From Lacrimispora amygdalina (GTDB lineage Bacteria; Bacillota; Clostridia; Lachnospirales; Lachnospiraceae), in NCBI RefSeq assembly GCF_900205965.1, contig NZ_OAOF01000001.1:1-64000 (forward strand): a stretch of DNA of 64,000 nt, written 5' to 3'. A model generated the notes under the pieces. The model did not search any database. It saw nothing but the letters and a program-made list of their open reading frames with translations, and was not told where the DNA came from. Both the position numbers and the translations under genes were made by a program. Shown here one piece after another: positions 17,026-26,627 of the stretch. Numbering within the stretch: the stretch's first letter is position 1; the number at the start of each line of letters is the position of its first letter.

Positions 17026-18453
17026 ATGAAACAGAAAGCAAATGGTCTGACTGCAGGCCACTTAACAATGATGGCACTGGGAACCGTGATCGGCGGTTCC
17101 TTTTTCCTCGGGTCTTCCGTAGCCATACAGGCCGCAGGTCCCGGGATTATACTCTCTTATCTGATATGCGGAGTTATGGTCTATTTCATCCTGTTTGCTC
17201 TTTCTGAAATGACCGTCTCCAATCCTTCCTCCAGTTCCTTCCGGTCATTCGCCTCAGAATATTTAAGCAAGGGCGCCGGATTCGTCGTTGGCTGGGTTTA
17301 CTGGACCGGAATGGTAATCGCCATGTCAAGTGAGGCGACTGCTGTATCTTTGCTGTTTCGGACATGGTTTCCCAATATATCCATACCAATTCTGGGAACG
17401 ATTCTGATTCTGGGAGTGACTCTTATTAATCTTCTGGGTGCCAATCAGCTCAGCAGTCTGGAAAGCATTCTTGCAGGAGTAAAGATTGTGGCTATCCTGG
17501 GATTTATTCTTTTTGGCGCTCTCATCGTATTCGGACTTGTTCCCGGTTATCAGCCAATGGGATTTCAGGTCTTAAGGTCTGAACCCTTCCTCCCCGGAGG
17601 CATTAAAAGCCTGGCAGGCAGCATGCTGATCGTACTTTTTACCTATGCAGGCTTTGAGATCATCGGACTTGCAGCCAGCGAAACACGTGATAAGGAAAGA
17701 AATATCCCACGGGCAATTCATCTGACCGTAGGATGGCTGGTATCACTTTATATTCTCTGCATTTCCGTTCTGCTGCTTCTGGTACCCACTTCATCCTTAA
17801 CCGGTGATGTCAGTCCCATGGTGACAGCCCTAAACCGTTATCAGATGACCTGGGCTGGCACTGCCATGACAGTTATATTAATCAGCGCAATTTTATCCAC
17901 CATGGTAGCTGCCATGTTCGGAATCGGCAGAATGCTTCGTTCTCTGGTAGAAGATGGTCTGGGGCCTGGTTTTATAAGAGACAGAACCGATGTACCCTAT
18001 CGGGGTATCCTGTTTTCCGGCTGCTCCATGCTGCTGTTTCTTTACTTCGGACTGTTTTTTCCGCAAGTATATTTGTTTTTAATCAGCTCCGGTGGATTTG
18101 CACTTCTTTTTACGTATATCATGCTGATGGCTACTCATATCCGTTTCCGTAAAAAAAATGGAAAACCGGAAGGGAACTGCCGGCTGTGCGGATTCCCATA
18201 CAGTTCCTTATTCACGCTGGCAGGTCTTCTCATCGCCATGTTCAGTATGCCGTTTATAGAAGGACAGACTCTGGGATTTTTCACAGGAATGGCTTTAGTT
18301 GCGTTTTTCTCCGCCTGTTATCCCCTGGTACGTGCCACAACTAAGAGGAAGAATCAGAACCCAAAACGCATACCGGAAGATACTGCACAGCGCCGCCGGC
18401 TGTTAACGGAATTTTCGGAAGAAATTCATCATTCCGATCTTCCTAAGAAATAA
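17026..18453 (+). CDS. APC-superfamily amino-acid permease
   Basis: This encodes 475 residues with about 12 membrane segments and the APC first-helix motif MMALGTVIGGSFFLGSSVAI. A conserved ETRDKERNIPRAI loop of the amino acid/polyamine branch lies near residue 220. I chose ATG 17026, just after GAGGAG. A GTG at 17014 overlaps that site. Between the GntR gene and this one is a weak 5-bp hairpin with a T-run (16927-16953), so readthrough or a separate promoter may be used. The polar tail is unusually long and basic (RATTKRKNQNPKRI). It is unlike the other permease in the locus, so a different substrate is likely. Confidence 0.85.
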   Translation: MKQKANGLTAGHLTMMALGTVIGGSFFLGSSVAIQAAGPGIILSYLICGVMVYFILFALSEMTVSNPSSSSFRSFASEYLSKGAGFVVGWVYWTGMVIAMSSEATAVSLLFRTWFPNISIPILGTILILGVTLINLLGANQLSSLESILAGVKIVAILGFILFGALIVFGLVPGYQPMGFQVLRSEPFLPGGIKSLAGSMLIVLFTYAGFEIIGLAASETRDKERNIPRAIHLTVGWLVSLYILCISVLLLLVPTSSLTGDVSPMVTALNRYQMTWAGTAMTVILISAILSTMVAAMFGIGRMLRSLVEDGLGPGFIRDRTDVPYRGILFSGCSMLLFLYFGLFFPQVYLFLISSGGFALLFTYIMLMATHIRFRKKNGKPEGNCRLCGFPYSSLFTLAGLLIAMFSMPFIEGQTLGFFTGMALVAFFSACYPLVRATTKRKNQNPKRIPEDTAQRRRLLTEFSEEIHHSDLPKK

Positions 18454-18472
18454 AGATTGAAACAATAAAAGG

Positions 18473-18529
18473 AAAGCGCCAGAAACCGGTCTGATATCCT
18501 GTGATACCTCCTGGTTCCTGACGCTTTTT
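18473..18529. terminator. bidirectional terminator
   Basis: An imperfect inverted repeat, AAAGCGCCAGAAACCGG paired with CCTGGTTCCTGACGCTTT, has T-runs on both sides. It separates the convergent permease and folD. Confidence 0.8.
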
Positions 18530-18549
18530 CATTATTTATTTGTTTTTTA

Positions 18550-19395
18550 TCATCTGCTTCTATGCTTTTGGGCTGCCATCACCAGATGCTTTGCCAGAAC
18601 CGCTGTGGTTACGGTTCCTACACCGCCCGGTACAGGGGTTGCCATGGAGGCAATACCGTCCAGTGAATCAAAATCCACATCTCCGCAAAGTTTTCCATCG
18701 TTATCCACATTAATCCCTACATCAATTACAACAGCATCTGCTCCCACGAAAGAGGCATCTATCATCTTGGCCTTTCCGGCAGCGGCTATTAAAATCTGCG
18801 CATCCCGGCAGGTTTTTTCCAGTTCCTTTGTACGTGTATGACAGATGGTAACCGTCGCATTCTCCTTTAGCAAGAGCATGGAAAGAGGACGGCCCACAAC
18901 CATACTTCTTCCCACAATAGCTGCCCGTTTTCCGCACATGTCAATATCATTGGCTTTTAGCACCTCTATTACTGCTTCTGCCGTACAGGGAGCGAAGCCC
19001 TCATCCTCTCCGGCAAATACGCGGGCGATATTCTCCGGAGAAATTCCGTCTAAATCCTTATCCGGATCAATCATATGCTCGATTTCACGTTCATTGATCT
19101 GTTTTGGCAGCGGACGAAGGAGTAAAATTCCGTCTATCTCCGGATTATCATTGATTCTTCTGAATTCTTTCTGAAAGTCTTCATCTGAAATATCTGCCGG
19201 AAAGGAAAAGCTTTCTGCCTGCAAACCGAAGTTCTCCATTTTCTTTAATGCACCACGCTCATATGACATATCGTCGGGCCGTTCTCCAACCCTTACAATC
19301 GCCAGTTTTGGTGCTGCCCCTGAAAGCCCATGTAAAAGCTCCGTTACTTCTTCTCTGATTTTTGCAGACACAGCTGCTCCCTTTAATGTTATCAC
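18550..19395 (-). CDS. folD: methylene-THF dehydrogenase / methenyl-THF cyclohydrolase
   Basis: This encodes 281 residues, a normal FolD length. It interconverts 5,10-methylene-THF, methenyl-THF and 10-formyl-THF in the cytoplasm. Visible motifs are DDMSYERGALKKMENFG (catalytic Lys region), GILLLRPLPKQI, DPDKDLDGISPEN, the nucleotide-binding GRSMVVGRPLSMLLL, and the C-terminal PVPGGVGTVTTAVLAKH. It follows fchA by 22 bp in the same direction, so the two form a one-carbon operon. Having both FolD and FchA gives two routes to methenyl-THF cyclohydrolysis, which is common in Clostridia. Confidence 0.95.
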   Translation of the reverse strand: MITLKGAAVSAKIREEVTELLHGLSGAAPKLAIVRVGERPDDMSYERGALKKMENFGLQAESFSFPADISDEDFQKEFRRINDNPEIDGILLLRPLPKQINEREIEHMIDPDKDLDGISPENIARVFAGEDEGFAPCTAEAVIEVLKANDIDMCGKRAAIVGRSMVVGRPLSMLLLKENATVTICHTRTKELEKTCRDAQILIAAAGKAKMIDASFVGADAVVIDVGINVDNDGKLCGDVDFDSLDGIASMATPVPGGVGTVTTAVLAKHLVMAAQKHRSR

Positions 19396-19417
19396 GATGC
19401 CTTTTGCTCCTTTTCTT

Positions 19418-20047
19418 TTACTTTAACGCTGCCTCCACGTTTGCATAGATTTCATCGGCCCGTCTCATTCCAGTCTCAGCCAGCATGTCTGCTTCCTGAT
19501 CCAGCTTATCTGCGATTTCCCGCTGCTTCATAAATTTTGTATTGATGGATACGTTCATCTTTGCTCCTAAAAGTGCGGAACGAAGAAATGTTACCCCCAC
19601 TCCCACATCGCTGACTGCCAGACGGCTTCCTTTACGAGCCAGAATATCCATGACTGCAATCGCCTCAAGTGACTGTTCCATCACAGCCTTGGGAACCAGA
19701 CTGGCTGCCAGAAGATGGGTCTCCAGAACCTCCGCCTTATGCTTTTTCTCCTCTTCCGTTCCGGATGGGAGCCCATAAGCTGCCGCCAACGGGGCAAATA
19801 CCTTTGCATCCTCATCAGCCAGCCTTAAGAATTCCTTCTTTATATCCTCCAGCTTTATAAGAAGAAGCTGCATCTCTTCTTCCACATCTGCATACTTCTT
19901 TTTTCCCAGAGTCAGATTAATTACCATCTCACCTAATGCCACGCCCTGGGCACCCCCAAGAGCTGCCGCACCTCCGCCTCCTGGTGTTGGCTTTTTGGAG
20001 GACAGTTCTTCTAAGTACCCAGATACTGTAAGATCCTTTATCATCAA
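19418..20047 (-). CDS. fchA: formimido-/methenyl-THF cyclodeaminase-cyclohydrolase family protein
   Basis: This encodes 209 residues of the FTCD-C / FchA family. The signature SSKKPTPGGGGAAALGGAQG lies at about 14-33, followed by the helical core VALGEMVINLTLGKKKYADV. The family catalyses cyclodeamination of formimino-THF or hydrolysis of methenyl-THF. Stand-alone clostridial members next to folD are usually called methenyltetrahydrofolate cyclohydrolase. Catalytic Asp-type residues are present in the EDAKVFAPLAAAYGLP stretch. It is first in the operon with folD. Formiminotransferase genes are not nearby, which favours the cyclohydrolase reading. Confidence 0.88.
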   Translation of the reverse strand: MMIKDLTVSGYLEELSSKKPTPGGGGAAALGGAQGVALGEMVINLTLGKKKYADVEEEMQLLLIKLEDIKKEFLRLADEDAKVFAPLAAAYGLPSGTEEEKKHKAEVLETHLLAASLVPKAVMEQSLEAIAVMDILARKGSRLAVSDVGVGVTFLRSALLGAKMNVSINTKFMKQREIADKLDQEADMLAETGMRRADEIYANVEAALK

Positions 20048-20154
20048 TATGTTCCTCTCTTTCCGGCATTATTTTTTACCATTATATCGGCCTTTTCAAA
20101 AAAGTACAAGGACATTTTCGTTGTTTTTCAACTGGATTCAACAGAAATCTACAA

Positions 20155-21063
20155 TTATAGAAACTTAATTGATCGTTCATCAAGCTCAGAACGAAGCCTG
20201 AAATCAGTACATTTAGACGCAATGGGAGAAAAAATCCGCATTGTTTCTTCTGCCCGTCTTTTCCATGTTTCCGGGTCCACAAACTCAATTGTTCTCATGT
20301 TGTGAAGGCGGTCAGATAGCGCTACCAGAGCTCCTCTGTCATCAGCACTTTTATGAGTCAGCTTAAATTCTTCGTACGATAAAAGAATTCTACTAACATC
20401 AGATCCAGCCTCAAGAGAGATTTTTTCCTTATATTCTCCCCGCCACACATCATGAAGAAGTCCGGCACAGACAGTATTTTCATCTGCTCCCATATCAGCC
20501 AGGATAATAGCCACATTTAACGGGTGGGTGATATATTCCTCTCCGGATTTTCTTTTCTCTCCTTCATGTAATGATTTTGCCAGCTCGTAAATCTTTCTTA
20601 ATTTCCTATTGTCATACTCTGTTTTATTATCTTTTAATGTAAGGCACAGAATCTGCCACAATTCCTCTGGTTTTTTATATATCTGAGTTGTTTTTATATA
20701 TGCTTCCATCAAATGTCTGTCTCCTTTTACTGAGGCATCACGAACATAGACAGCCCGTAATAAAACAGGGGAGTATCCGAATACAGAAGTAAAGGATTTG
20801 GTGAATCCGCTGTGGGTTTCCCAGCCATAGTCCAAAGCTGCATCTAGAATCCGTCTTCCTTTTGCAATTTCTTTTGCAGCCATTAAAAGCTTTCTCTGCC
20901 TAACATATTCCATAGGTGAAATTCCGAATTTACTTTTGAAACATCTGGTAAAATACCCAGGGGAATAACCCGCCCAGGCAGACAGCTGCAAGATAGTAAA
21001 CTCCTCTTTTATGTGCTCATCAATGAGTACGATAATCATAGAAATCCTGTCTTCGGCATCCAT
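20155..21063 (-). CDS. AraC-type HTH fused to SpoT-like HD domain
   Basis: This encodes 302 residues from the ATG at 21063, which follows AGGAGG by 9 nt. An upstream extension to 21183 is rejected. Residues 1-105 are an AraC/XylS double helix-turn-helix (FTILQLSAWAGYSPGYFTRC, then HSGFTKSFTSVFGYSPVLLR). Residues about 150-300 match the HD region of RelA/SpoT hydrolases: KSGEEYITHPLNVAIILADM, CAGLLHDVW, and LVALSDRLHNMRTIEF. The metal-binding H, HD and D are kept. The acidic pair that follows HD in active SpoT (HDxxED) is replaced (HDVWRGEY), so catalysis may be lost and the domain may only sense a nucleotide. The fusion is unusual. Its targets are unknown. Confidence 0.75.
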   Translation of the reverse strand: MDAEDRISMIIVLIDEHIKEEFTILQLSAWAGYSPGYFTRCFKSKFGISPMEYVRQRKLLMAAKEIAKGRRILDAALDYGWETHSGFTKSFTSVFGYSPVLLRAVYVRDASVKGDRHLMEAYIKTTQIYKKPEELWQILCLTLKDNKTEYDNRKLRKIYELAKSLHEGEKRKSGEEYITHPLNVAIILADMGADENTVCAGLLHDVWRGEYKEKISLEAGSDVSRILLSYEEFKLTHKSADDRGALVALSDRLHNMRTIEFVDPETWKRRAEETMRIFSPIASKCTDFRLRSELDERSIKFL

Positions 21064-21199
21064 TTTCGTCTGCCTCCTTTCTTTTTTCCACGTGGTAGCT
21101 TTATTATAATGCAAAGAAGAGAAATCTGCTGTTCCTAAAATGATTTTTTGACAACTGGAAAGCTGCGGATAAACGCCTGTCAATAAGTCAGCCGTAAAG

Positions 21200-21236
21200 A
21201 TATAAAGCCGATAACCCAGTTACTCGGTTATCGGCT
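21200..21236 (-). terminator. terminator of the arg operon
   Basis: A perfect 11-bp stem, AGCCGATAACC (21206-21216) with GGTTATCGGCT (21226-21236), is followed leftwards by TTTATAT. It lies 24 bp past argD. Confidence 0.8.
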
Positions 21237-21259
21237 CTCTCCTATTTCAGTCATTGTAT

Positions 21260-22459
21260 TTATTTTTGTTGTTCCAGCACAGCAGACAGTTTTTCCACCA
21301 TCTCATCTACATGCTCTTTTTCAATTACAAGTGGTGGAACAAACCTTATTATATTGGTACCTGCACTGATTATAACCAGCTTCTGCTCCATCAATGCCTG
21401 GCTGATAATAGGGGAAACCGGTACGGTAAATTCCAGTCCCTGAATCAGTCCCATCCCCCTTCTGGCTGTTATGATATCATACTCTTCTTTCAGTTTTACC
21501 AGCTTTTTGGTCAGATAATCCCCAATTTCCTTTACATGATTCACGATATCCCGTTTTTCAAACAGCTCTAAAACCTTGTACGCTGCAGCGGTCACAAACG
21601 GATTTCCACCGTAAGTAGTGCCGTGATCTCCCGGCACCATGGCTGTAGCCGCTTTTCCTGCTGCCAGGAATGCACCGATTGGAACTCCGTTGCCAAGCGC
21701 CTTTGCAACCGTCATCACATCGGGCTTCACGCCATATTGCTGCCAGGCGAACATGGAGCCTGTGCGCCCCATTCCGCACTGTATCTCGTCAAGGATTAAC
21801 AGAATATCATTTTTATCACAAAGGTCTCTTACGCCGGATAAAAACTCCTGGGTGGCAGGATAAATCCCTCCTTCTCCCTGAACAGTTTCCATAATAATGG
21901 CACAGGTTTTTTCATTTACAACAGCCTTCACACTTTCCAGATCATTGAAATCGGCAAACTTTATTCCGGGGATTAAGGGTTTAAACGGCTCCTGATAATG
22001 ATCGTTTCCGGTTACGGAAAGTGCCCCCAGGCTTCTTCCGTGAAACGAATGGTTCATGGCGATAATTTCGTGGTCATGACCGCCGTCCTTATTATAAGCG
22101 TATCTTCTGGCGATTTTTAAAGCTCCCTCAATGGCTTCCGTTCCACTGTTGGTAAAAAACACTTTATCCATCTGGGCTGCCTTTAAAAGCAGTCCTGCCG
22201 CCTCTACAGACGGTACATTATAATAGAGATTTGAAATGTGAAGCAGTTTATCTACCTGAGCCTTTACCGCCTCATTAAATTCCGCATCATTATAGCCAAG
22301 ACCAGCTACTGCAATTCCTGCAAAAAAATCCAGGTATTCATTTCCTTCCGTATCATAAAGCCTTACTCCGTCCCCATGGTCAAAGACAACTGGAAAACGG
22401 TTATAGGTCTTATAAATCTCTGATTCCGCCTTATCGATATATTCCTGTTTATTCAGCAT
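21260..22459 (-). CDS. argD: acetylornithine aminotransferase
   Basis: This encodes 399 residues, a class III PLP aminotransferase. It converts N-acetylglutamate semialdehyde to N-acetylornithine. Motifs are [17 protein letters not shown] (PLP phosphate region), [16 protein letters not shown], the aspartate in [16 protein letters not shown], and the lysine site [17 protein letters not shown]. It overlaps argB by 11 bp and closes the operon. Fold and context leave little doubt. Minor activity on ornithine or GABA cannot be excluded. Confidence 0.95.
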   Translation of the reverse strand: MLNKQEYIDKAESEIYKTYNRFPVVFDHGDGVRLYDTEGNEYLDFFAGIAVAGLGYNDAEFNEAVKAQVDKLLHISNLYYNVPSVEAAGLLLKAAQMDKVFFTNSGTEAIEGALKIARRYAYNKDGGHDHEIIAMNHSFHGRSLGALSVTGNDHYQEPFKPLIPGIKFADFNDLESVKAVVNEKTCAIIMETVQGEGGIYPATQEFLSGVRDLCDKNDILLILDEIQCGMGRTGSMFAWQQYGVKPDVMTVAKALGNGVPIGAFLAAGKAATAMVPGDHGTTYGGNPFVTAAAYKVLELFEKRDIVNHVKEIGDYLTKKLVKLKEEYDIITARRGMGLIQGLEFTVPVSPIISQALMEQKLVIISAGTNIIRFVPPLVIEKEHVDEMVEKLSAVLEQQK

Positions 22460-23345
22460 GATAAAAACGCTCCTCTCCCGGGCTTACGATTGCAGTTCCG
22501 ATTCCTTTGTTTGTAAAGATCTCAAGCAGCAGACAGTGGGGAATTCTTCCGTCCATAATATGTACTCTGGACACCCCGTGTTTCATGGCATCAATGCAGT
22601 TTTGAAGTTTGGGGAGCATTCCGCCTCCAAGAGTTCCTCCGCTTACGAACTCCTGAGCTTCATGAATTGACATTTCAGAAATTAAAGAATCCTTATTCTG
22701 AAAATCCCGGTAAACGCCCTCCACATCCGTCAAAAAAGCCAGTTTCCCTGCCTCCATGGCTGTTGCAATGGCACAGGCTGCGTCGTCTGCGTTGATGTTA
22801 TAGGTTTTAAAGTCCTCATCAAAGCCTACGGGACAGATGATGGGAAGAAAATCCTTTTCCAGAAGATCATTAATAATCTGGGTATCAACCTCTGTGATAT
22901 CGCCTACAAAACCAATGTCCTCTCCATTGGAATAGCGCTTCTGGCATTTCAGCATCATACCGTCTTTCCCGCTGATTCCCACAGCCTTAACCCCCAGCTC
23001 ATTGACAAGCTGTACCAGGCTTTTGTTCACCCGGTTTAAAACCATTTCTGCAATCTCCATAGTGGCTTCATCCGTCACCCTTAAGCCATTGATAAAATGA
23101 GGCTCCATGCCGGTCTTCTCCACCCATCTGCTGATCTCTTTTCCGCCGCCGTGGACAATAATAGGCTTAAATCCTACCAGCTTCAAAAGTACCACATCCT
23201 GGATTACCTGTTTTTTCAGTTCTTCATCTACCATGGCGCTGCCGCCGTATTTTACCACGATCGTTTTACGGTTAAACCTCTGTATATAAGGAAGTGCTTC
23301 AATCAACACTTCGGCTTTCTGCATAATGCTCTGATCCAGCTCCAT
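22449..23345 (-). CDS. argB: acetylglutamate kinase
   Basis: This encodes 298 residues of the amino acid kinase family. It phosphorylates N-acetylglutamate, the second step of arginine synthesis. Motifs are [36 protein letters not shown], the [20 protein letters not shown] region and [17 protein letters not shown]. The long N-terminal helix ([20 protein letters not shown]) is the one associated with hexameric, arginine-inhibited enzymes, so feedback control is likely. It lies between argJ and argD. Confidence 0.95.
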   Translation of the reverse strand: MELDQSIMQKAEVLIEALPYIQRFNRKTIVVKYGGSAMVDEELKKQVIQDVVLLKLVGFKPIIVHGGGKEISRWVEKTGMEPHFINGLRVTDEATMEIAEMVLNRVNKSLVQLVNELGVKAVGISGKDGMMLKCQKRYSNGEDIGFVGDITEVDTQIINDLLEKDFLPIICPVGFDEDFKTYNINADDAACAIATAMEAGKLAFLTDVEGVYRDFQNKDSLISEMSIHEAQEFVSGGTLGGGMLPKLQNCIDAMKHGVSRVHIMDGRIPHCLLLEIFTNKGIGTAIVSPGEERFYHAE

Positions 23346-23383
23346 TTATTTTTCCTCTCCTTCTTTGGGTCTGCTCCCTATTC

Positions 23384-24610
23384 TTAAGAACGGTAATCTG
23401 CGTTGATTTTCACATAGTCAAAGGTCAGGTCACAGCCCCATGCCGTTGCAGAAGCATCTCCCATCTTGATGTCAGCAATCGCAGTCACTTCCGGCTGGGA
23501 TAATATCTTTGTTGCCTCTTCCTCGCTGTAGGGAAGTGCCACACCATCTTCAATGATCTGAAGCTTTCCTGCTGCGCTTTCAAAATACAGATCCACTTTT
23601 TCAGGGTCAAAGGTGGCTCCGGAATATCCCATAGCACAAAGAATTCGTCCCCAGTTGGCATCATGACCGAATATGGCTGCTTTAGTCAGACTGGACGTAA
23701 TGACTGATTTTGATAAAGTCACAGCCTGTGCCTTTGTCTCTGCGCCGATAATTTTTACTTCAAATAAAGCCGTACAGCCTTCTCCGTCCCCTGCCATCTT
23801 CTTTGCCAGCGTTTCATTCACAAAATTAAGTGCCTTTATAAATAACTGATAATCTTCATTTTTTTCGGTAATCTCTTTATTACCAGCCATCCCGTTTGCC
23901 AGAAGAAGAACCGTGTCGTTGGTAGAGGTATCTCCGTCCACCGATATCATGTTGTACGTATCTTTGATGTCTTCCCGTAATGCTTCCTGTAAAAGTTCCT
24001 TGGAAATCGCAGCATCTGTGGTCACAAAGCTTAGCATGGTGCACATGTCAGGGTGAATCATTCCAGAGCCCTTGCACATGCCTCCAATGGTTATGACAGC
24101 TCCGCCAGCCTCTAACCGGACCGCCACTTCCTTCTTCACGGTATCGGTTGTCATAATGGCCTGTGCTGCAGCGGTTCCGCTTTCCTCGCTGCCGTCCAGC
24201 ATCACTGACATTGCCTTTACACCCTCTGTGATGCGGTCGATGGGGAGCTTCATTCCTATAACACCGGTAGAGGCTACAAGAACAGAATCTTCCGGAATAG
24301 AAAGACACTGAGAAGCCGCTTTTGCAGTCTGGCTGCAGTAAGAGAATCCCTCTTCTCCGGTACATGCATTGGCAATTCCTGCATTTACTACAACTGCCTG
24401 GGCAAATGGCGAACTGGTCACGATCTCTTTATCCCATTTAACCGGAGCAGCTTTTACGATATTGGTAGTAAATGTACCTGCTGCCTTACATGGAACCTCA
24501 CTATAAATCATCGCCATATCTTTCCTGTTGTTTTTATATTTAATGCCCGCTGCCGTTGATGCAGCTTTAAATCCCTTTGCTGCTGTTACTCCTCCGTTTA
24601 TCTGTTTCAT
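23384..24610 (-). CDS. argJ: glutamate N-acetyltransferase / amino-acid acetyltransferase
   Basis: This encodes 408 residues. ArgJ moves the acetyl group from N-acetylornithine to glutamate and, in bifunctional forms, also uses acetyl-CoA. The self-cleavage and catalytic region is GSGMIHPDMCTMLSFVTTDA, with the nucleophilic Thr before MLSF. Early motifs FTTNIVKAAPVKWD and VVVNAGIANACTGEEG also fit. The usual 'MATM' here reads MCTM, a conservative change. It is in operon order argC-GNAT-ACT-argJ-argB-argD, with ATG after GGGAGG. Confidence 0.95.
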   Translation of the reverse strand: MKQINGGVTAAKGFKAASTAAGIKYKNNRKDMAMIYSEVPCKAAGTFTTNIVKAAPVKWDKEIVTSSPFAQAVVVNAGIANACTGEEGFSYCSQTAKAASQCLSIPEDSVLVASTGVIGMKLPIDRITEGVKAMSVMLDGSEESGTAAAQAIMTTDTVKKEVAVRLEAGGAVITIGGMCKGSGMIHPDMCTMLSFVTTDAAISKELLQEALREDIKDTYNMISVDGDTSTNDTVLLLANGMAGNKEITEKNEDYQLFIKALNFVNETLAKKMAGDGEGCTALFEVKIIGAETKAQAVTLSKSVITSSLTKAAIFGHDANWGRILCAMGYSGATFDPEKVDLYFESAAGKLQIIEDGVALPYSEEEATKILSQPEVTAIADIKMGDASATAWGCDLTFDYVKINADYRS

Positions 24611-24611
24611 A

Positions 24612-25004
24612 TTACACGTCCTCCCTGTCGCCGATTATGGTATAACCTGCTTTTGCAAGCTCCTCTAAAGCATTTTCGTACTGCTCTTTTTTAACAAGTA
24701 TGTAATCTGTCTGAAAGGTGGATATGGCAAAAATACCGATTCCATGATCCGCCAGCACCGTTGATATCTTAGAAAGGATACCAATGAGGGAAAAATCAAG
24801 AACACCTTCAATCCGAAATGCCTGAAACCCATCCTCCCTCTCCATAGTGTGTTCCGGAACTGATTTTGTCTCGCATACCAGAGACAGTTCCTCATCGGTC
24901 TTTCCCATGAACCAGAATCCTGATTTTTCATTCAGGTTTGCCAGATCTTCCGGTCCGCTTAATTTGCATACAGTAAAGTCAGTATTGATCCGTTTTAATT
25001 TCAT
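24612..25004 (-). CDS. ACT-domain protein inside the arg operon
   Basis: This encodes 130 residues from the ATG at 25004, a start that avoids overlap with the gene upstream. The second half (about 60-125) is an ACT-type ligand-binding fold (EGVLDFSLIGILSKISTVLA followed by DHGIGIFAISTFQTDYILVK), as in the COG3603 / ACT_7 group. Such proteins bind amino acids and modulate enzymes. Placement between the GNAT gene and argJ suggests a regulatory partner in arginine or acetylglutamate metabolism, which is inference. It has no catalytic domain. Confidence 0.75.
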   Translation of the reverse strand: MKLKRINTDFTVCKLSGPEDLANLNEKSGFWFMGKTDEELSLVCETKSVPEHTMEREDGFQAFRIEGVLDFSLIGILSKISTVLADHGIGIFAISTFQTDYILVKKEQYENALEELAKAGYTIIGDREDV

Positions 25005-25020
25005 AATCTCATTTCCCCCG

Positions 25021-25467
25021 TTAACTGATAAATTTAGTCTGGTTATTTTCACTGATGGCTAAATCATAATAATTCAAATCATCACGGAAGGTGAAATTTT
25101 CTTTTTTCCAGAAATGATTTCCCAGATTATTGGAGCAAAAGGCAATTAAATTCACTTTATGAATTCCCTCTTTTCTTAAGCGGCTGACCGCTTCCTGTAC
25201 CATTTTATGACCGACTCCGTGCTCCCTGTATTCTTCTGCCACACAGACATGATAGAAGGTCCCTCTTCGCCCGTCATGACCGCACAGGATTGAACCGGTT
25301 ATGGTTCCATTCTCTTCTGCAACCACGCTTAAATCCGGGTTTCTCTGAAGAAAACGACCGATCCCTTCTTCGGAGTCATCTGCCGCACGGATTCCGAATC
25401 CCTTAATCCCGGACCAAAGTGCAAAAACATCTTTATAATCTTCTATCGTCATTGTTCGAATTATCAT
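25021..25467 (-). CDS. GNAT acetyltransferase, YpeA-like
   Basis: This encodes 148 residues, a single GNAT fold. The acetyl-CoA loop is VAEEYREHGVGHKMVQEAV. Strand GTFYHVCVAEEYR and the C-terminal NLGNHFWKKENFTF fit the YpeA-like branch. It lies 31 bp after argC and 16 bp before the ACT gene, all on one transcript. A short GNAT in an arg operon could be an auxiliary N-acetylglutamate synthase that primes the ArgJ cycle. The family does not prove it, and protein or metabolite acetylation is equally possible. Confidence 0.75.
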   Translation of the reverse strand: MIIRTMTIEDYKDVFALWSGIKGFGIRAADDSEEGIGRFLQRNPDLSVVAEENGTITGSILCGHDGRRGTFYHVCVAEEYREHGVGHKMVQEAVSRLRKEGIHKVNLIAFCSNNLGNHFWKKENFTFRDDLNYYDLAISENNQTKFIS

Positions 25468-25498
25468 AATTTACCTCTGATCAATCGTTGTTAAATAG

Positions 25499-26539
25499 TT
25501 ACGGAAACACAGGAATCAGCTTCAGTCCCTTGTTTTCCTCCAGCCCAAAAAGTATGTTCATGTTCTGGACTGCCTGCCCTGCTGCTCCCTTAACCAGATT
25601 ATCCATCGCCCCCATCATCACAATCCGGTTGGTTCTGGGATCAATCTTAAAATTCACATCAACAAAATTGCTTCCTTCCACCCATTTTGTCTGCGGTGTC
25701 ACATCTTTATCCAGTACGCGGATGAAAAACTCGCTTCCATAATACTTGTCATAAACAGATTTCACTTCCTCATAGGAAACCTGACTGGATAATGATGCAT
25801 ATGCGGTTATAAGAATGCCCCGGTTCATTGGAACCAGATGAGGGGTAAAGCTGATGGTAACCGGCTTTCCTGCACCGTAAGAGAGCTGTTCTTCTATTTC
25901 AGGAGTGTGCCTGTGTACCCCCACTCCGTAGGCTTTTATATTCTCATTCACTTCGCAGTAAAGATTGTCAGTCTTTGCTCCTCTTCCTGCACCTGAAGTT
26001 CCTGATTTTGCATCGATGATAATCGTATCAGGATTAATCAGGCCTTCTTTTACTAACGGATAAATGGTCAGTTCCGAACAGGTGGGATAGCAGCCCGGAT
26101 TGGCAATCAGTCTTGCCTTTTTAATCTTATCTCTGTTAAGTTCCGGAATACCATAGACCGCTTCCTTTATATATTGAGGAGATTTGTGCGGAATCTTATA
26201 CCACTCTTCATAGACGTTTACATCCTGAATCCGGTAATCTGCACTTAAATCGATGACTTTGGTTCTGGATAATATTTGTTCACTTAAAACAGAGGCCAGA
26301 AAACCCTGAGGTGTTGCCGTAAAAATAACGTCCACCATTTGTGCCAATGCTTCTATATTATCATCCATGCAGGAATCGCCGACGATTTCAAACATATTCT
26401 GATAGATGGAAGCATATTTCTGGTCCACATAACTTTTGGAACCGTACCATTTGATCTCCACGTCATCTCTCTGGAGTAAAAGTCTTGCCAGCTCACCGCC
26501 TGCATATCCGGTTGATCCTATAATTCCTGCTTTAATCAT
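25499..26539 (-). CDS. argC: N-acetyl-gamma-glutamyl-phosphate reductase
   Basis: This encodes 346 residues. It reduces N-acetylglutamyl phosphate to the semialdehyde with NADPH. Motifs are IIGSTGYAGGELARLLL (nucleotide binding), LIANPGCYPTCSELTIYPLV with the catalytic Cys, and the late VKGAAGQAVQNMNILFGL. I start at the second ATG (26539), which has 8 nt from AGGAG. The first ATG is 2 nt from it. It is first in the leftward arg operon, divergent from argG. Confidence 0.95.
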   Translation of the reverse strand: MIKAGIIGSTGYAGGELARLLLQRDDVEIKWYGSKSYVDQKYASIYQNMFEIVGDSCMDDNIEALAQMVDVIFTATPQGFLASVLSEQILSRTKVIDLSADYRIQDVNVYEEWYKIPHKSPQYIKEAVYGIPELNRDKIKKARLIANPGCYPTCSELTIYPLVKEGLINPDTIIIDAKSGTSGAGRGAKTDNLYCEVNENIKAYGVGVHRHTPEIEEQLSYGAGKPVTISFTPHLVPMNRGILITAYASLSSQVSYEEVKSVYDKYYGSEFFIRVLDKDVTPQTKWVEGSNFVDVNFKIDPRTNRIVMMGAMDNLVKGAAGQAVQNMNILFGLEENKGLKLIPVFP

Positions 26540-26627
26540 CGTCATCGCTCCTTTTTATTCTCTATTGTGTATCAGTCCTGACCGCTTCATTCAACGGACT
26601 TTTAACGTTCCTCCCAGGATTTTCATA

